Origin: CAYQAJ01 sp964415245
GTDB taxonomy: Bacteria; Planctomycetota; Planctomycetia; Pirellulales; Pirellulaceae
Assembly (NCBI GenBank): GCA_964415245.1
Contig: CAYQAJ010000016.1
Span: 1-37,491, forward strand
Direction: 5' to 3'
Length of the DNA stretch: 37,491 bases
In this document: positions 16,901-24,471 of the stretch, piece after piece
Layout of the letters: each line of letters begins with the position of its first letter
Numbering within the stretch: the stretch's first letter is position 1
Notes under the pieces: generated by a model
What the model saw: only the letters and a program-made list of their open reading frames with translations
Databases searched by the model: none
Told to the model about the DNA's origin: nothing
Position numbers and translations under genes: made by a program

Positions 16901-19900
16901 GGCGTGTTCGCCGCCGTTGTCTGCGGGTTGCCGCGCGTGAACTGGGCGGTGGCGCTGTTGCGGATGTGGTTTCGGCATGGCGCGGCGGGCGTGCGAGCGG
17001 CGAAGCGTGCGCTCGTGGTCTACGGCGGGACGGCACTGCCAGCCAGTGGAACCGCTGCGCTCGTGCTGGGCGGAGTGCCGGTGGCGGCGATCACGCTGGC
17101 GTGTCTGGCTCAGGTCGCGGCGGGCAATCCGTTGGGTGGGCCAGACGTCGGATCGCTTTTCGATTCGTTGGGGCCGATCGTGTCGTTCGCCGTACCGTTG
17201 CTTGTGCTCACCGGCGTGTTTGTCGCGTATGCCGTACATCGTCGCGCGCCCCGCTACATGCTGGGCGGTTCTCTGGTGTTTCAGGCCACGGTGACGTTGG
17301 GCTGCCTGTTGCGGGCGCTATTGGCCGACCGGCCGCTCGACGGCGCATTCCTCGCCGAATTGACGCAGTGGAACGCACTGGGGCTGTGCGGGTTCTCGCT
17401 GCTTTGGCTGCTGCTCGACGGTTGGACAAAACCCCGCCCTCAGGTCGCCGCGGTCGCCACGCGGACCATGCCCTTCGACATGTCGCTGCTCGACGGCCAG
17501 GCGGCTTTCACCGCAGGCGCAAGTCTTCTCATCGCCGGCTGGATTGCGTGGGGCATTCTGCTTTCGCCGGCGCGGATGTGGCCCAGCTCTATGCAGCTTG
17601 GTGGCCTGTCCAGCTTCGCGGCCTTCGCGCTTGCCACCGTTGTTGCCGGCGTGCGACTGTTCCATCGCTGGCCGAACGGGGCCGAGCACTATCGCGCCGC
17701 GACGGCGATCGTGTTTGGGTTTGTCATCGCGATATGCCCTGTTTCGGCGGCGGCGCTGGCGGCCGGAGGAGCTCTTCCTCCCTGGGACGCCTTTCACGCG
17801 CTCACGGCCGGATGGCTACTGGCGGCGTCGGCTGCGTGCGTCGTATTCGTGGCGTTCACGTATCGAGCCCGTGAGGCGGTGCGCATGTCGCTGGCCGAGC
17901 GTGCGGCCGATGACAAACCGGATGAGGGTGAGCCGCAAGAATCTTCTTCGAGCGAAAGCGCTTCCGCCGCCGGCGCGCCGCATTGGCTGGTGGCGGCCCG
18001 CGCCACGGCGTTCTGGTTGGCGCTGATCGGCGGGCTGGTCGTCGTGTTTGCGGTGCGCACTTGCGGCGCCGATCCGACCGTCTGGTGGTCGGCGGCAACG
18101 GTGGCCGCCGTCGCGGTGCTGTTTCTTGTGGCTGCCGTGATGGCGCAGTCAACGGGATTCTCCACGGCGTCGGTCCTCGTCGCCGGCCTGTCTGCGATCC
18201 TGTTGTGGTCGGGTGTTTGGACGGGCACCGGGCCGCAGGCCGTCGTCGAGCTCATTGAAATGACGCTCGTCGCAGTGATTCTCCCGGCCGGCGCACTCTT
18301 GGCCGCAAGTATCGCGCGGAGCCGGAAGCCGGGGGAGGAATTATCCGCGAAGGGGCGCCGGATCGTGCCGGTCCACCATGTCGTGGCTATCGGCACGACC
18401 TTCGTCTTCTTGATGCTGTCGGCGGGATGCCTGTCGCTCTCCACCGCGATGCGATCGTCGTCCGGCGGCCCGCCAGCCGTCGACGTCAGCAACGTCGGGG
18501 GGCTGATCGTGCTCGGCTTGTTGGGCTTGTTGCTTGCCGCGTCGTTATGGGACCGCGCGAGCGTGTCCGTGCTGCCATGCCTGTATGCGTGGGGAATCAC
18601 GGCGCTGGTCTTGCTTCTGGATCAGCACGAGGATCGCCCCCTGCTGGCCGCACTGCAAGCGGATCCGGAACTAGCGGCGCGGTTTACGCACATGGCCGTG
18701 GCGCCTGCCGCGGCTGTGTACGTGGCACTGACGGGACATCTATGGATGCGGGGGTTGCACTTGGCTCGGTGGGGAAACCGGCTGGGTGTTCCCCAGTCGG
18801 TGGTCGCGCTCGAGCGTACTGTGGTTTGGTTTACGATCGCGTCGCTTGCAATAGCCGGCAGCTCGGTGCTTGTAGCTATGGATGTCGTGCTATCGTTCGA
18901 GGTGCCGTGGATGCGGGCCGCTGCCGCGTTTNNNNNNNNNNCGTTTGCGCCCGCCGTGGCGGCCTACGGAATCGGCTGCCTGGCGCAAGGGAAACGCCGC
19001 CCGCTGTTCCAGCTCCTTTGCTTGCTATTGGCCGGCGGCACGCTGGTACTGCTGGGCTGGGCCGACATGCAGCCCGGGTGGACGACGCTGCTCGTGTTGC
19101 GGCGGACGATCCGGCTGCTGATCGCTTCGGCGGTGATCACGTTCGTTTACGCCGCATTGCCTCTGTTGATCCGCCGCGTGGCGGTGTTTCGCTCGCTGGC
19201 CGAGGGGAGCGACTGGCTGAAGGCGCTGCGGCGCGTGGCGGGCATCGTCGGCGCTGGTGCCATGATCGCGCTGTTGATAATGCTGGGGCTGGAACTGGCA
19301 CTGTTCGACCCCGACATCGGCGCCCCGCTGGAAATCGCGGAGGTGGGGGCCGTGGCGGTGGTGCTGGTGCTAATGATCGTGGGCTTGTTGGCGCTGGCTC
19401 TTGTGCCGGCACCGCGTCGGACCGAGGCTGCATCCGCCGGAGAAGCGAACGACGCCGATCGAGCGCAGCACCCTGCCGGTCTCTCCGAGCGGCTGCGGAT
19501 GGCGTGTGTCTACGCGGCCCAGGCGACGGCGGCGCTGTTGTTCGCCCACCTGTTCCTGTCGCGGCCGATGCTGTTTTTCAACACGCTCCGTCCGTACTGG
19601 CCGTACGTCGTGATGGTGATCGCGTTTTCCGGCGTGGGGGCGGGCGAGCTGTTTCGCCGCTACAAGCTGCACGTGCTGGGGGAGCCGTTCCAGCGGGCCG
19701 GGGCGTTTCTGCCGCTGTTGCCGGCGCTGGCTTTCTGGGTCATTTCGAGCGAGAGCTCGTATTCGTTCGCCGCGCTCGGCACGTCGTATTCGCTCGTGCT
19801 GTTCGTAATCGGGCTGTTGTACGTGCTGCTGTGTATCGTGCGCAAGAGTTTCGCGGCTGCCGTGGCCGCGGCGGTGGCGGGCAACGCGGCGCTGTGGGCG

Positions 19901-20380
19901 CTGCTGGCGGAGCAGGGTTTCTCGGTGCTCGTCAACCCGCAGATTTGGCTGATTCCGCCGGCCGTCTCCGTGCTGATTGCCGCGCAGTACAATCGCAACC
20001 GCCTGAGCACCGGGCAACTTACCGCGCTGCGGTACGTGTCGATTCTCGTCATCTATCTCAGCTCAACCGGCGAGATGTTCATCACGGGAATCGGCAATAG
20101 CGTCTGGCACCCCATGGTGCTGACCGCCCTGGCGCTGGCCGGTGTGCTGTTGGGAATGGCGCTGCGGGTGCGGGCTTTTCTGTATCTGGGATCGGGATTC
20201 GTGCTGCTGGCGGTGGTGAGCATGGTGTGGCACTCGTCGCGGGCCCTGGGCGAAGTGTGGCCCTGGTGGCTGTTCGGCATCGGCACGGGGCTGCTCTTGA
20301 TGATCACGTACGGCCTGTTCGAGCGGAATCGCAAGCAGATCCTCGATCGCGTGCGGCGGATGCAGCAATGGGAACGGTGA
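13940..20380 (+). CDS. Giant zinc-ribbon polytopic membrane protein
   Basis: About 2146 residues counted from the GTG at 13940. The N-terminus has a zinc ribbon (Cys20, Cys23, Cys34, Cys37 in CALCG and CVFCG), then a short helical SHOCT-like segment (IHRYGELSDETYERLRIEL) and an Ala/Pro linker. From residue 200 to the end it is a chain of dozens of hydrophobic helices broken by short loops; MERRNIRWLEVLSGLLIVGC opens it. I know of similar giant DUF-type proteins in planctomycetes but no function. The start is doubtful: the frame stays open to 13799 and the codons just upstream encode another hydrophobic helix (see findings). Ten N at 18932-18941 sit inside the gene, so the residues around 1665-1668 are unknown and frame continuity there is assumed. 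Confidence 0.8.
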   Translation: MSQPAISGGKRRAAARRHRCALCGHANSVEAKRCVFCGALSSELAASGTATRTDGAYGNRMALRPVDDAVDDKQTILSRLARIHRYGELSDETYERLRIELRDALYPGAAPLAAVAPPDREAVDLEVVDAELIPEQSAQGEAVPATTGPAPVASSSPPSPAASDSAPVRPWIVEPADLPGASPDESPPRSLADTLSAFMERRNIRWLEVLSGLLIVGCSIGLVISLRATVGQRIPYFTALSFMVTTAIIHFSGLYTLRRWKLKNTSRGVLIVAMLLVPLSFLAAVVLPESNQVGPSLTDPTYLTAAIVGVLGFGLMTVLTSRALLLQGWWMLVVVVMGTSVGQLSIGRVAGGEMSAESVAALMALPLASYAVALLALLELARRWRLMTRRRAGRVLLIVGLGTFSFLAAAALLVSRGESHWLTLARLGPSLALATTLFMAACLVVQRRASGGPRLAAVHTAATAAAVLGGMAMLLLVVLTWLEVGLLLWVTAIAFVALTAMAITNKLPVLHAPALAALAIAGLVALHLAQGTITADPEAPDSQLWRAIYMGRSAALLTALAGGAALVGLVLSRIPSEAARLVGRYYAASSAVLAGVALSLTLAVGFLRAPDYQWATPLLALYAAAVLAVGTIASLQYVAAFSGLDQNDVHGATGIVRSVGSWHWISKSAAWAGSVLVLLALVHGLTLNPWLNERLGEMSLMPPRPLLAALVLHAVVAMAVAASCAAVHGARNSLHAKSAPVDPFATSLWTSAMVTSIVAAPFALWVVNRQYGFHALCWAALALVWLAASRIAWRALAFGLFQGATALALGFAVAQWQWRFGTWDGTFGDVAFWQSQLTVALLTCAVWAGLRLAMQRRKWTDRVMRQPTVDQAILVVAVVGVFALAALGCLPGVLAELGVKPAWLSASAEGPPTWHQAAYGRGTWWAVWIAALALAPNLAVRSDKRLTTGMAIAAAVATAAIPLLVAAPWESQYAAASALRWTSAMYAGVFAAVVCGLPRVNWAVALLRMWFRHGAAGVRAAKRALVVYGGTALPASGTAALVLGGVPVAAITLACLAQVAAGNPLGGPDVGSLFDSLGPIVSFAVPLLVLTGVFVAYAVHRRAPRYMLGGSLVFQATVTLGCLLRALLADRPLDGAFLAELTQWNALGLCGFSLLWLLLDGWTKPRPQVAAVATRTMPFDMSLLDGQAAFTAGASLLIAGWIAWGILLSPARMWPSSMQLGGLSSFAAFALATVVAGVRLFHRWPNGAEHYRAATAIVFGFVIAICPVSAAALAAGGALPPWDAFHALTAGWLLAASAACVVFVAFTYRAREAVRMSLAERAADDKPDEGEPQESSSSESASAAGAPHWLVAARATAFWLALIGGLVVVFAVRTCGADPTVWWSAATVAAVAVLFLVAAVMAQSTGFSTASVLVAGLSAILLWSGVWTGTGPQAVVELIEMTLVAVILPAGALLAASIARSRKPGEELSAKGRRIVPVHHVVAIGTTFVFLMLSAGCLSLSTAMRSSSGGPPAVDVSNVGGLIVLGLLGLLLAASLWDRASVSVLPCLYAWGITALVLLLDQHEDRPLLAALQADPELAARFTHMAVAPAAAVYVALTGHLWMRGLHLARWGNRLGVPQSVVALERTVVWFTIASLAIAGSSVLVAMDVVLSFEVPWMRAAAAFXXXXFAPAVAAYGIGCLAQGKRRPLFQLLCLLLAGGTLVLLGWADMQPGWTTLLVLRRTIRLLIASAVITFVYAALPLLIRRVAVFRSLAEGSDWLKALRRVAGIVGAGAMIALLIMLGLELALFDPDIGAPLEIAEVGAVAVVLVLMIVGLLALALVPAPRRTEAASAGEANDADRAQHPAGLSERLRMACVYAAQATAALLFAHLFLSRPMLFFNTLRPYWPYVVMVIAFSGVGAGELFRRYKLHVLGEPFQRAGAFLPLLPALAFWVISSESSYSFAALGTSYSLVLFVIGLLYVLLCIVRKSFAAAVAAAVAGNAALWALLAEQGFSVLVNPQIWLIPPAVSVLIAAQYNRNRLSTGQLTALRYVSILVIYLSSTGEMFITGIGNSVWHPMVLTALALAGVLLGMALRVRAFLYLGSGFVLLAVVSMVWHSSRALGEVWPWWLFGIGTGLLLMITYGLFERNRKQILDRVRRMQQWER
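18932..18941. other. Assembly gap (10 N) inside the giant membrane-protein gene
   Basis: Ten undetermined bases. The reading frame happens to continue across them, but the true gap length is unknown, so a frameshift or missing sequence here cannot be excluded. Confidence 0.98.
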
Positions 20381-20440
20381 GGGAACAGCGGAGAGCGGAA
20401 GGCGGATTTCGGAAGTCGGAACGTGGAGACTCGGAGAAGG
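20381..20440. repeat. Degenerate GCGGA-type repeat after the giant gene
   Basis: Units such as AGCGGAGAGCGGAAGGCGGA follow the stop codon directly. A closely similar string (GAGAAAAGCGGAGAGCGG) follows the stop of the cyclophilin gene at 9084-9101. Both are purine-rich on the plus strand. Confidence 0.7.
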
Positions 20441-20604
20441 AAAGCCGCAACCCGACTTCGGGGCACTCCGGCGGGGGGTACGGGGCGTAGGGTGGGTTTT
20501 GCCACCGGGTCGACGGGCATATTTCCAGATTTTCCCTGCCGAACGCGTCGTTGCGCTACATGTATCTGTCGGAGCGTCGACCGTGCGGCGCTTGCGTGAG
20601 AAAA

Positions 20605-20645
20605 CCGATAAATCGGATGACATGGATATCCCCGACCGATAGAAT
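20605..20645 (+). promoter_or_regulatory. Promoter with upstream palindrome before the DUF1559-like gene
   Basis: ATGACA (20617-20622), a 17-nt spacer and TAGAAT (20640-20645) each match sigma-70 boxes at 5 of 6 positions. Directly abutting the -35 box is the palindrome CCGAT-AA-ATCGG (20605-20616), a possible regulator site. The leader to the GTG start would be about 180 nt. The rest of the 452-nt spacer (20381-20832) holds only the degenerate repeat above. Confidence 0.55.
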
Positions 20646-20832
20646 CAAGGGTGATCAACTCACGACGGTTGTGCGCTGGGACTATTGCGGCGTATTCGTC
20701 GGGAGTTAGGTGGTTCGTGCGGTGGCGCTGAGCGCTTCGTTGGATCGAAAGCGCACCAGGTGAGAAAGAAAGTCTGCGCCGCCGCTTGCGGCTTCCCTTG
20801 TAGGGTTGTACGGCAGCAAGGGAGGGCACCTC

Positions 20833-22590
20833 GTGCCTGTTGTCGTTAGTTGCAGTTGTGGTGCGCGTTTCGAGGCCAAGGACACGCTGCTCGGCAAGCG
20901 GGTCAAGTGCCCCCAGTGTGGCGGTGCGCTGGCGATTCCGTCGGCGCAGTCGCAGGCGGCAGGCGCAGCTTCGGCCCAGCCTCAATCTCTGCCCAGCCAA
21001 GCCGCTCCGCGCCAGCCGCAGCCAAACCAAGCGACGGCGCGCCAGCAGCAGCCGCCCCAAGCCTCGCCCGCACAAGCCCAGAAGCGCGCGGCCGATCCAC
21101 GTCAGGCTCAGCAGCGCGCCGCCGCGCAGCGGCAGACACAAGCCCGCCGACCCGTGCCGCAATCACCGGCTGGCGACGTCCCCGTGCTCTCGTCGTCCGA
21201 CGTGGTCGACAACGACCCGCTCGGTTTGGGAAGCGATCCCCTGGGTGGCGATCCGCTGGGATTGGGCGGCGACCCGCTGGGCGGTGACCCCTTGGGAGGC
21301 GGCGACCTGTTGGCAGGTGTCGATGCGTCGGCCTTTCCGGCGGCTCCCGCTGGTGGAGCGCTGGCCGGCGGCATGGGAATGCCGGGCGGAATGGGAATGG
21401 CGGGCGGTGCAGCGTTCGCCGTGCAAAAGCCGGCGCGAGAGGGACTCCATCCTGCCGTCATCTACTCGATGATCGGCGCGGGCGGGGTGGTGGTTCTCAT
21501 GATCGGGGCCATCGTCGTGATGAGCATCATCCATGCCTTCAAAACGCCGCAGGTCGCCACGGGCAACAATCCGCCGAGCGGCACGCAAACGGTAGGCGCC
21601 GGCGGGCCGCAAACCTCAGGCCAAACGAGCGGAAGCGGTACGGGAAGCAGCAACCAAGGCGGCGGCCCCACAGGCAGCGGTACTGGCAGCAATGGCAAAG
21701 GCGGCAGCGACAAAGGCGGCGGCGACAGCACGAATCCCTTCGTGAACCCACCCGATGCCACGGGTACCGGGAACACTGGTACGGGCGGCAGCGGGACCTC
21801 GAATCCCGTGCAGCCGGGTGTGCCGACCCTCCCCGCTGGCGTGGAAAAGTGGTACACCGACCAGTCGCAGACGTTGTGGGGAGCGCGTCGCGTCGAGGAA
21901 GACGATCCGATCATCGCTCGATACAGTTGGATGGTCGAGCTGCTGCCGCACTTGGGGCATCAGGCCATTTACGACAGGTTTGACCTCACCAAGTCGTGGG
22001 CCGACAGTGTCAATGACTTGCCCGTGGCGGCGGTGATCCCCCAGTTCATCAATCCGGCCGACGACCGATATCGCTGGAAGGGGTATCCGTTCCATAGCTC
22101 CGGCCTGACGCACTTCGCCGGCATGTCCGGGATCGAAGACGGCCGCTCAGTGGTGGCGGCTAAGTTGCCGCGGAACGACCCGCGGGCCGGCATCTTCGGC
22201 TACGACGAGGTGGTGCGACTCGATCAGATTACCGATGGTGCCGCCAACACGATCATGATCATCGGTAACGGCGAGCTGGTTTCACCCTGGGCTGCCGGGG
22301 GCGGCGCGACGATTCGCGGCGCCCGAGAGCCGTACTTCAAGAAGATCGGCGGCTTCGGCTCGCGGGGCACTCCCCGGCCGGGTGCGTACGCGTCGTTTGC
22401 CGATGGATCGGTGCGATTTCTCTCGGCCGACATGGATCCTTCCGTGTTTCGCGCCTTGGCGACGGTTCATGGCGGCGAGAGCATCGACGCCGGGCAGATT
22501 CCCGAAACGATCGACAGCCTGCCGATGTTGAAACCGCAGGACGTGCCGCCGTTGAAAATCGAAGTGCAGATCATTCCGGTATTGAAATGA
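20833..22590 (+). CDS. Zinc-ribbon, single-span membrane protein with DUF1559-like C-terminal domain
   Basis: The protein has 585 residues. A beta-ribbon zinc finger (CSCG at 7-10 and CPQCG at 26-30) starts it. Next come a Gln/Ala/Pro-rich segment (35-115), a DPLG-type repeat (about 128-157), one membrane span (about 209-235), a Gly/Ser/Thr linker (244-325) and a C-terminal domain (340-585). The C-terminal domain has the DUF1559 marks ITDGAANTIMI and FADGSVRFLS, seen in planctomycete pilin-like proteins, but lacks the usual N-terminal prepilin helix. Topology is probably ribbon inside, DUF1559 part outside. The GTG start at 20833 has GGAGGG 6 nt upstream. A promoter is proposed at 20605-20645. 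The function is unknown. Confidence 0.82.
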   Translation: MPVVVSCSCGARFEAKDTLLGKRVKCPQCGGALAIPSAQSQAAGAASAQPQSLPSQAAPRQPQPNQATARQQQPPQASPAQAQKRAADPRQAQQRAAAQRQTQARRPVPQSPAGDVPVLSSSDVVDNDPLGLGSDPLGGDPLGLGGDPLGGDPLGGGDLLAGVDASAFPAAPAGGALAGGMGMPGGMGMAGGAAFAVQKPAREGLHPAVIYSMIGAGGVVVLMIGAIVVMSIIHAFKTPQVATGNNPPSGTQTVGAGGPQTSGQTSGSGTGSSNQGGGPTGSGTGSNGKGGSDKGGGDSTNPFVNPPDATGTGNTGTGGSGTSNPVQPGVPTLPAGVEKWYTDQSQTLWGARRVEEDDPIIARYSWMVELLPHLGHQAIYDRFDLTKSWADSVNDLPVAAVIPQFINPADDRYRWKGYPFHSSGLTHFAGMSGIEDGRSVVAAKLPRNDPRAGIFGYDEVVRLDQITDGAANTIMIIGNGELVSPWAAGGGATIRGAREPYFKKIGGFGSRGTPRPGAYASFADGSVRFLSADMDPSVFRALATVHGGESIDAGQIPETIDSLPMLKPQDVPPLKIEVQIIPVLK

Positions 22591-22602
22591 ACGGCGAGGT
22601 TC

Positions 22603-22777
22603 GTCAGTTGTCCTTTGTCAGTTGTCAGTAGAGCCTATTGCAAAACCGTAGCGGCGAAGGGGACAGCCACACACAAAGTTCTCAGTGTTCAGTTTTCAGT
22701 GTTCAGTCGGCAGGCAGGCAACGGACAACTGGCAACGGACAACTGACCGCCGCTGCGCAAAATGAGCCAGTCCCCGA
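22603..22777. repeat. Composite intergenic repeat with inverted arms (GACAACTG and TTCAGT modules)
   Basis: The left arm (22603-22628) has GTCAGTTGTCC words; the right arm (22720-22747) has their reverse complement, GGACAACTGAC, with about 15 of 17 matches. Between them lies the module CAGTGTTCAGTTTTCAGT (22683-22707). GGGGACAGCC (about 22659) and GCCAGTCCCC (about 22766) form an outer imperfect pair. The element fills most of the 208-nt spacer before the DUF1570 gene. Confidence 0.8.
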
Positions 22778-22798
22778 TGTTTTTGGGAGGAGCCGATC

Positions 22799-24259
22799 AT
22801 GAGACGTATGGCGTTTTCGGCCTGTGCCGCGTGCTGCTTGTTGGCCGGCTTGCTCTCGTCGGGAGCGCGGGCCGACGTGATCGAGTACACGTTGCCCGGT
22901 ACCAACCTGGCGATGATGATTCAGGGCAAGGCCCAAAGTAATCCCGGGGGCACGGTCACGGTCACGCACCCCAAGTATGGCAACTTTTACTTCTCGCGCG
23001 AAAACGTTCGTATCTACGAGGCAGCGCCGACCACCCAGATCTTCGCCCGCAAACTGGGCGCGGCCCAGGCGCAAAAAGACGCGAATGCCGCCATGGAGGC
23101 TGCCCAATGGGCCCTCCGGCACGGTCTATTGCCGCAGGTATACGCGGCCGTCGACGCGGCTCTGGAGATCGACCCGCAGCACGCCGACGCCCGCCGCATG
23201 GCCGACCTGCGGCAGAAAATCAGCCAGCCTCTGCCCGACTCGCCCGAGCAGGAGGAGCGATTGAAAAAATCCGTGCGGCTGTACGAAATGAAGATCGCCA
23301 AGAGCAACCACTATCTGCTGCTGCACGACACGCCCGACGAACCGACCGGACGAGAAAAGAAGTCGCGTTCCCAGTTGCGGCTGGAGCTGTTGGAACAGGT
23401 GTACGAGAGTTTCCTGCTTCGCTTCTACTCGCAGGGCGTGGAGCTGGAGATTCCCAAGGAGCGGCTGATGGTGGTGTTGTTCAACGAATACGACGACTTC
23501 TACGACTATTCGACGCAACTGAGCCCCAGTTTGGCCAGCGCCGCGGGTTTTTGGGACCCGGACTCCAACGTGGCTTACTTCTACGACCACGGCACCGACG
23601 ATCTGTTCAAGGCGCTGGACCGCGTCACCAAGGAAATGGTGCAGGCCAAAGAGGAAGCCATCAGGCAACGCGCCCCCGGCGCCGGGCAGCTCCGCCGAAT
23701 CACCGACGCGCTGGTGCTGTTGATTGACGTAGCGCGGGAGAACGAAGACATCACCGTCGTCAGCCACGAGTGCACGCACCAGATGGCGGGGAACACGGGG
23801 CTGTTGCCCCGCGGCGTAAGCATTCCCTCGTGGGTACACGAAGGATTGGCCACGTACTTTGAATCGCCCAGCGAGGCGGCCTGGAGCGGAATCGGCGCCG
23901 TCAACGAAACGCGCATCGAGTGGTACCGCGCGCTGGAGCCACACAAGAGCATTTCCAATATCGACTTCATTGTGGGCGACCAGATTTTCGACTATGCCGC
24001 CTCGCACGGCGCTAAGCTGCACGGTTACGGCCAGGCGTGGGCCCTGACGCACTTTCTCATGGAGCGGCACTTCGACCAGTTCATGGATTACTATCGCCGC
24101 CTGGGCGAGCTGCCGCCCGATATCGTCTTCAGTGCCGAAACGCTCAACGAAGTGTTCACGGAGTCTTTCGGTAAGGACCGGGATACGTTGAACCTCGAGT
24201 GGCGGCGGTACATGCGCACCTTAAAGACCGATATGGAAGAGATTCTGGGCGAGAACTAG
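22799..24259 (+). CDS. Secreted DUF1570-type zinc metallopeptidase-like protein
   Basis: The protein has 486 residues. A signal peptide covers 1-25 (hydrophobic core, then ARADV). The middle contains a TPR-like helical segment (about 85-145: AAMEAAQWALRHG, AALEIDPQHADARRM). The peptidase-like domain has the zinc motif HECTH (323-327) and a downstream Glu in SWVHEGLATYFE (Glu348), the gluzincin-type layout of DUF1570. A catalytic zinc peptidase is likely, but the substrate is unknown. The ATG at 22799 follows GGGAGGAG. It lies 208 nt after the DUF1559-like gene and is separated from it by a composite repeat, so an operon is uncertain. Confidence 0.85.
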   Translation: MRRMAFSACAACCLLAGLLSSGARADVIEYTLPGTNLAMMIQGKAQSNPGGTVTVTHPKYGNFYFSRENVRIYEAAPTTQIFARKLGAAQAQKDANAAMEAAQWALRHGLLPQVYAAVDAALEIDPQHADARRMADLRQKISQPLPDSPEQEERLKKSVRLYEMKIAKSNHYLLLHDTPDEPTGREKKSRSQLRLELLEQVYESFLLRFYSQGVELEIPKERLMVVLFNEYDDFYDYSTQLSPSLASAAGFWDPDSNVAYFYDHGTDDLFKALDRVTKEMVQAKEEAIRQRAPGAGQLRRITDALVLLIDVARENEDITVVSHECTHQMAGNTGLLPRGVSIPSWVHEGLATYFESPSEAAWSGIGAVNETRIEWYRALEPHKSISNIDFIVGDQIFDYAASHGAKLHGYGQAWALTHFLMERHFDQFMDYYRRLGELPPDIVFSAETLNEVFTESFGKDRDTLNLEWRRYMRTLKTDMEEILGEN

Positions 24260-24268
24260 TACGCGAAG

Positions 24269-24431
24269 TGTTCAGTGTTCAGTTTTCAGTCGGCGGAGAG
24301 GGTGCAGAGACAAGAGTCCAGAGTCGAGAGTCCAGAGCCGGAAGCCGTGACACCATGACTGAGGCCGATACAGCAACGGACAACTGACCACGGACAACTG
24401 GCTACTGACAACTGACCACGGACAACTGACT
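24269..24431. repeat. Composite intergenic repeat including a 4 x 14-nt array
   Basis: GTGTTCAGTGTTCAGTTTTC words (24269-24290) come first, then GAGTCCAGAGTCGAGAG words (24313-24337). An array of four 14-nt units follows (24376-24389, 24390-24403, 24404-24417, 24418-24431) with consensus ACGGACAACTGACC. It lies between the convergent DUF1570 and rsgA genes, where no classical terminator is visible. Confidence 0.85.
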
Positions 24432-24471
24432 GCCGCTCGGCAATGCGGGTTCGTTCCCCGGTCGGTTGGGG

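Noticed and set aside
14449..20100. Long plus-strand frames of 405, 588 and 557 codons overlapping the giant gene
   Set aside because: They are Arg/Gly/Ala-rich out-of-frame readings of a membrane-protein gene, without hydrophobic helices or motifs.
24376..24431. CRISPR array
   Set aside because: The 14-nt units are contiguous and have no spacers; no cas genes are present.
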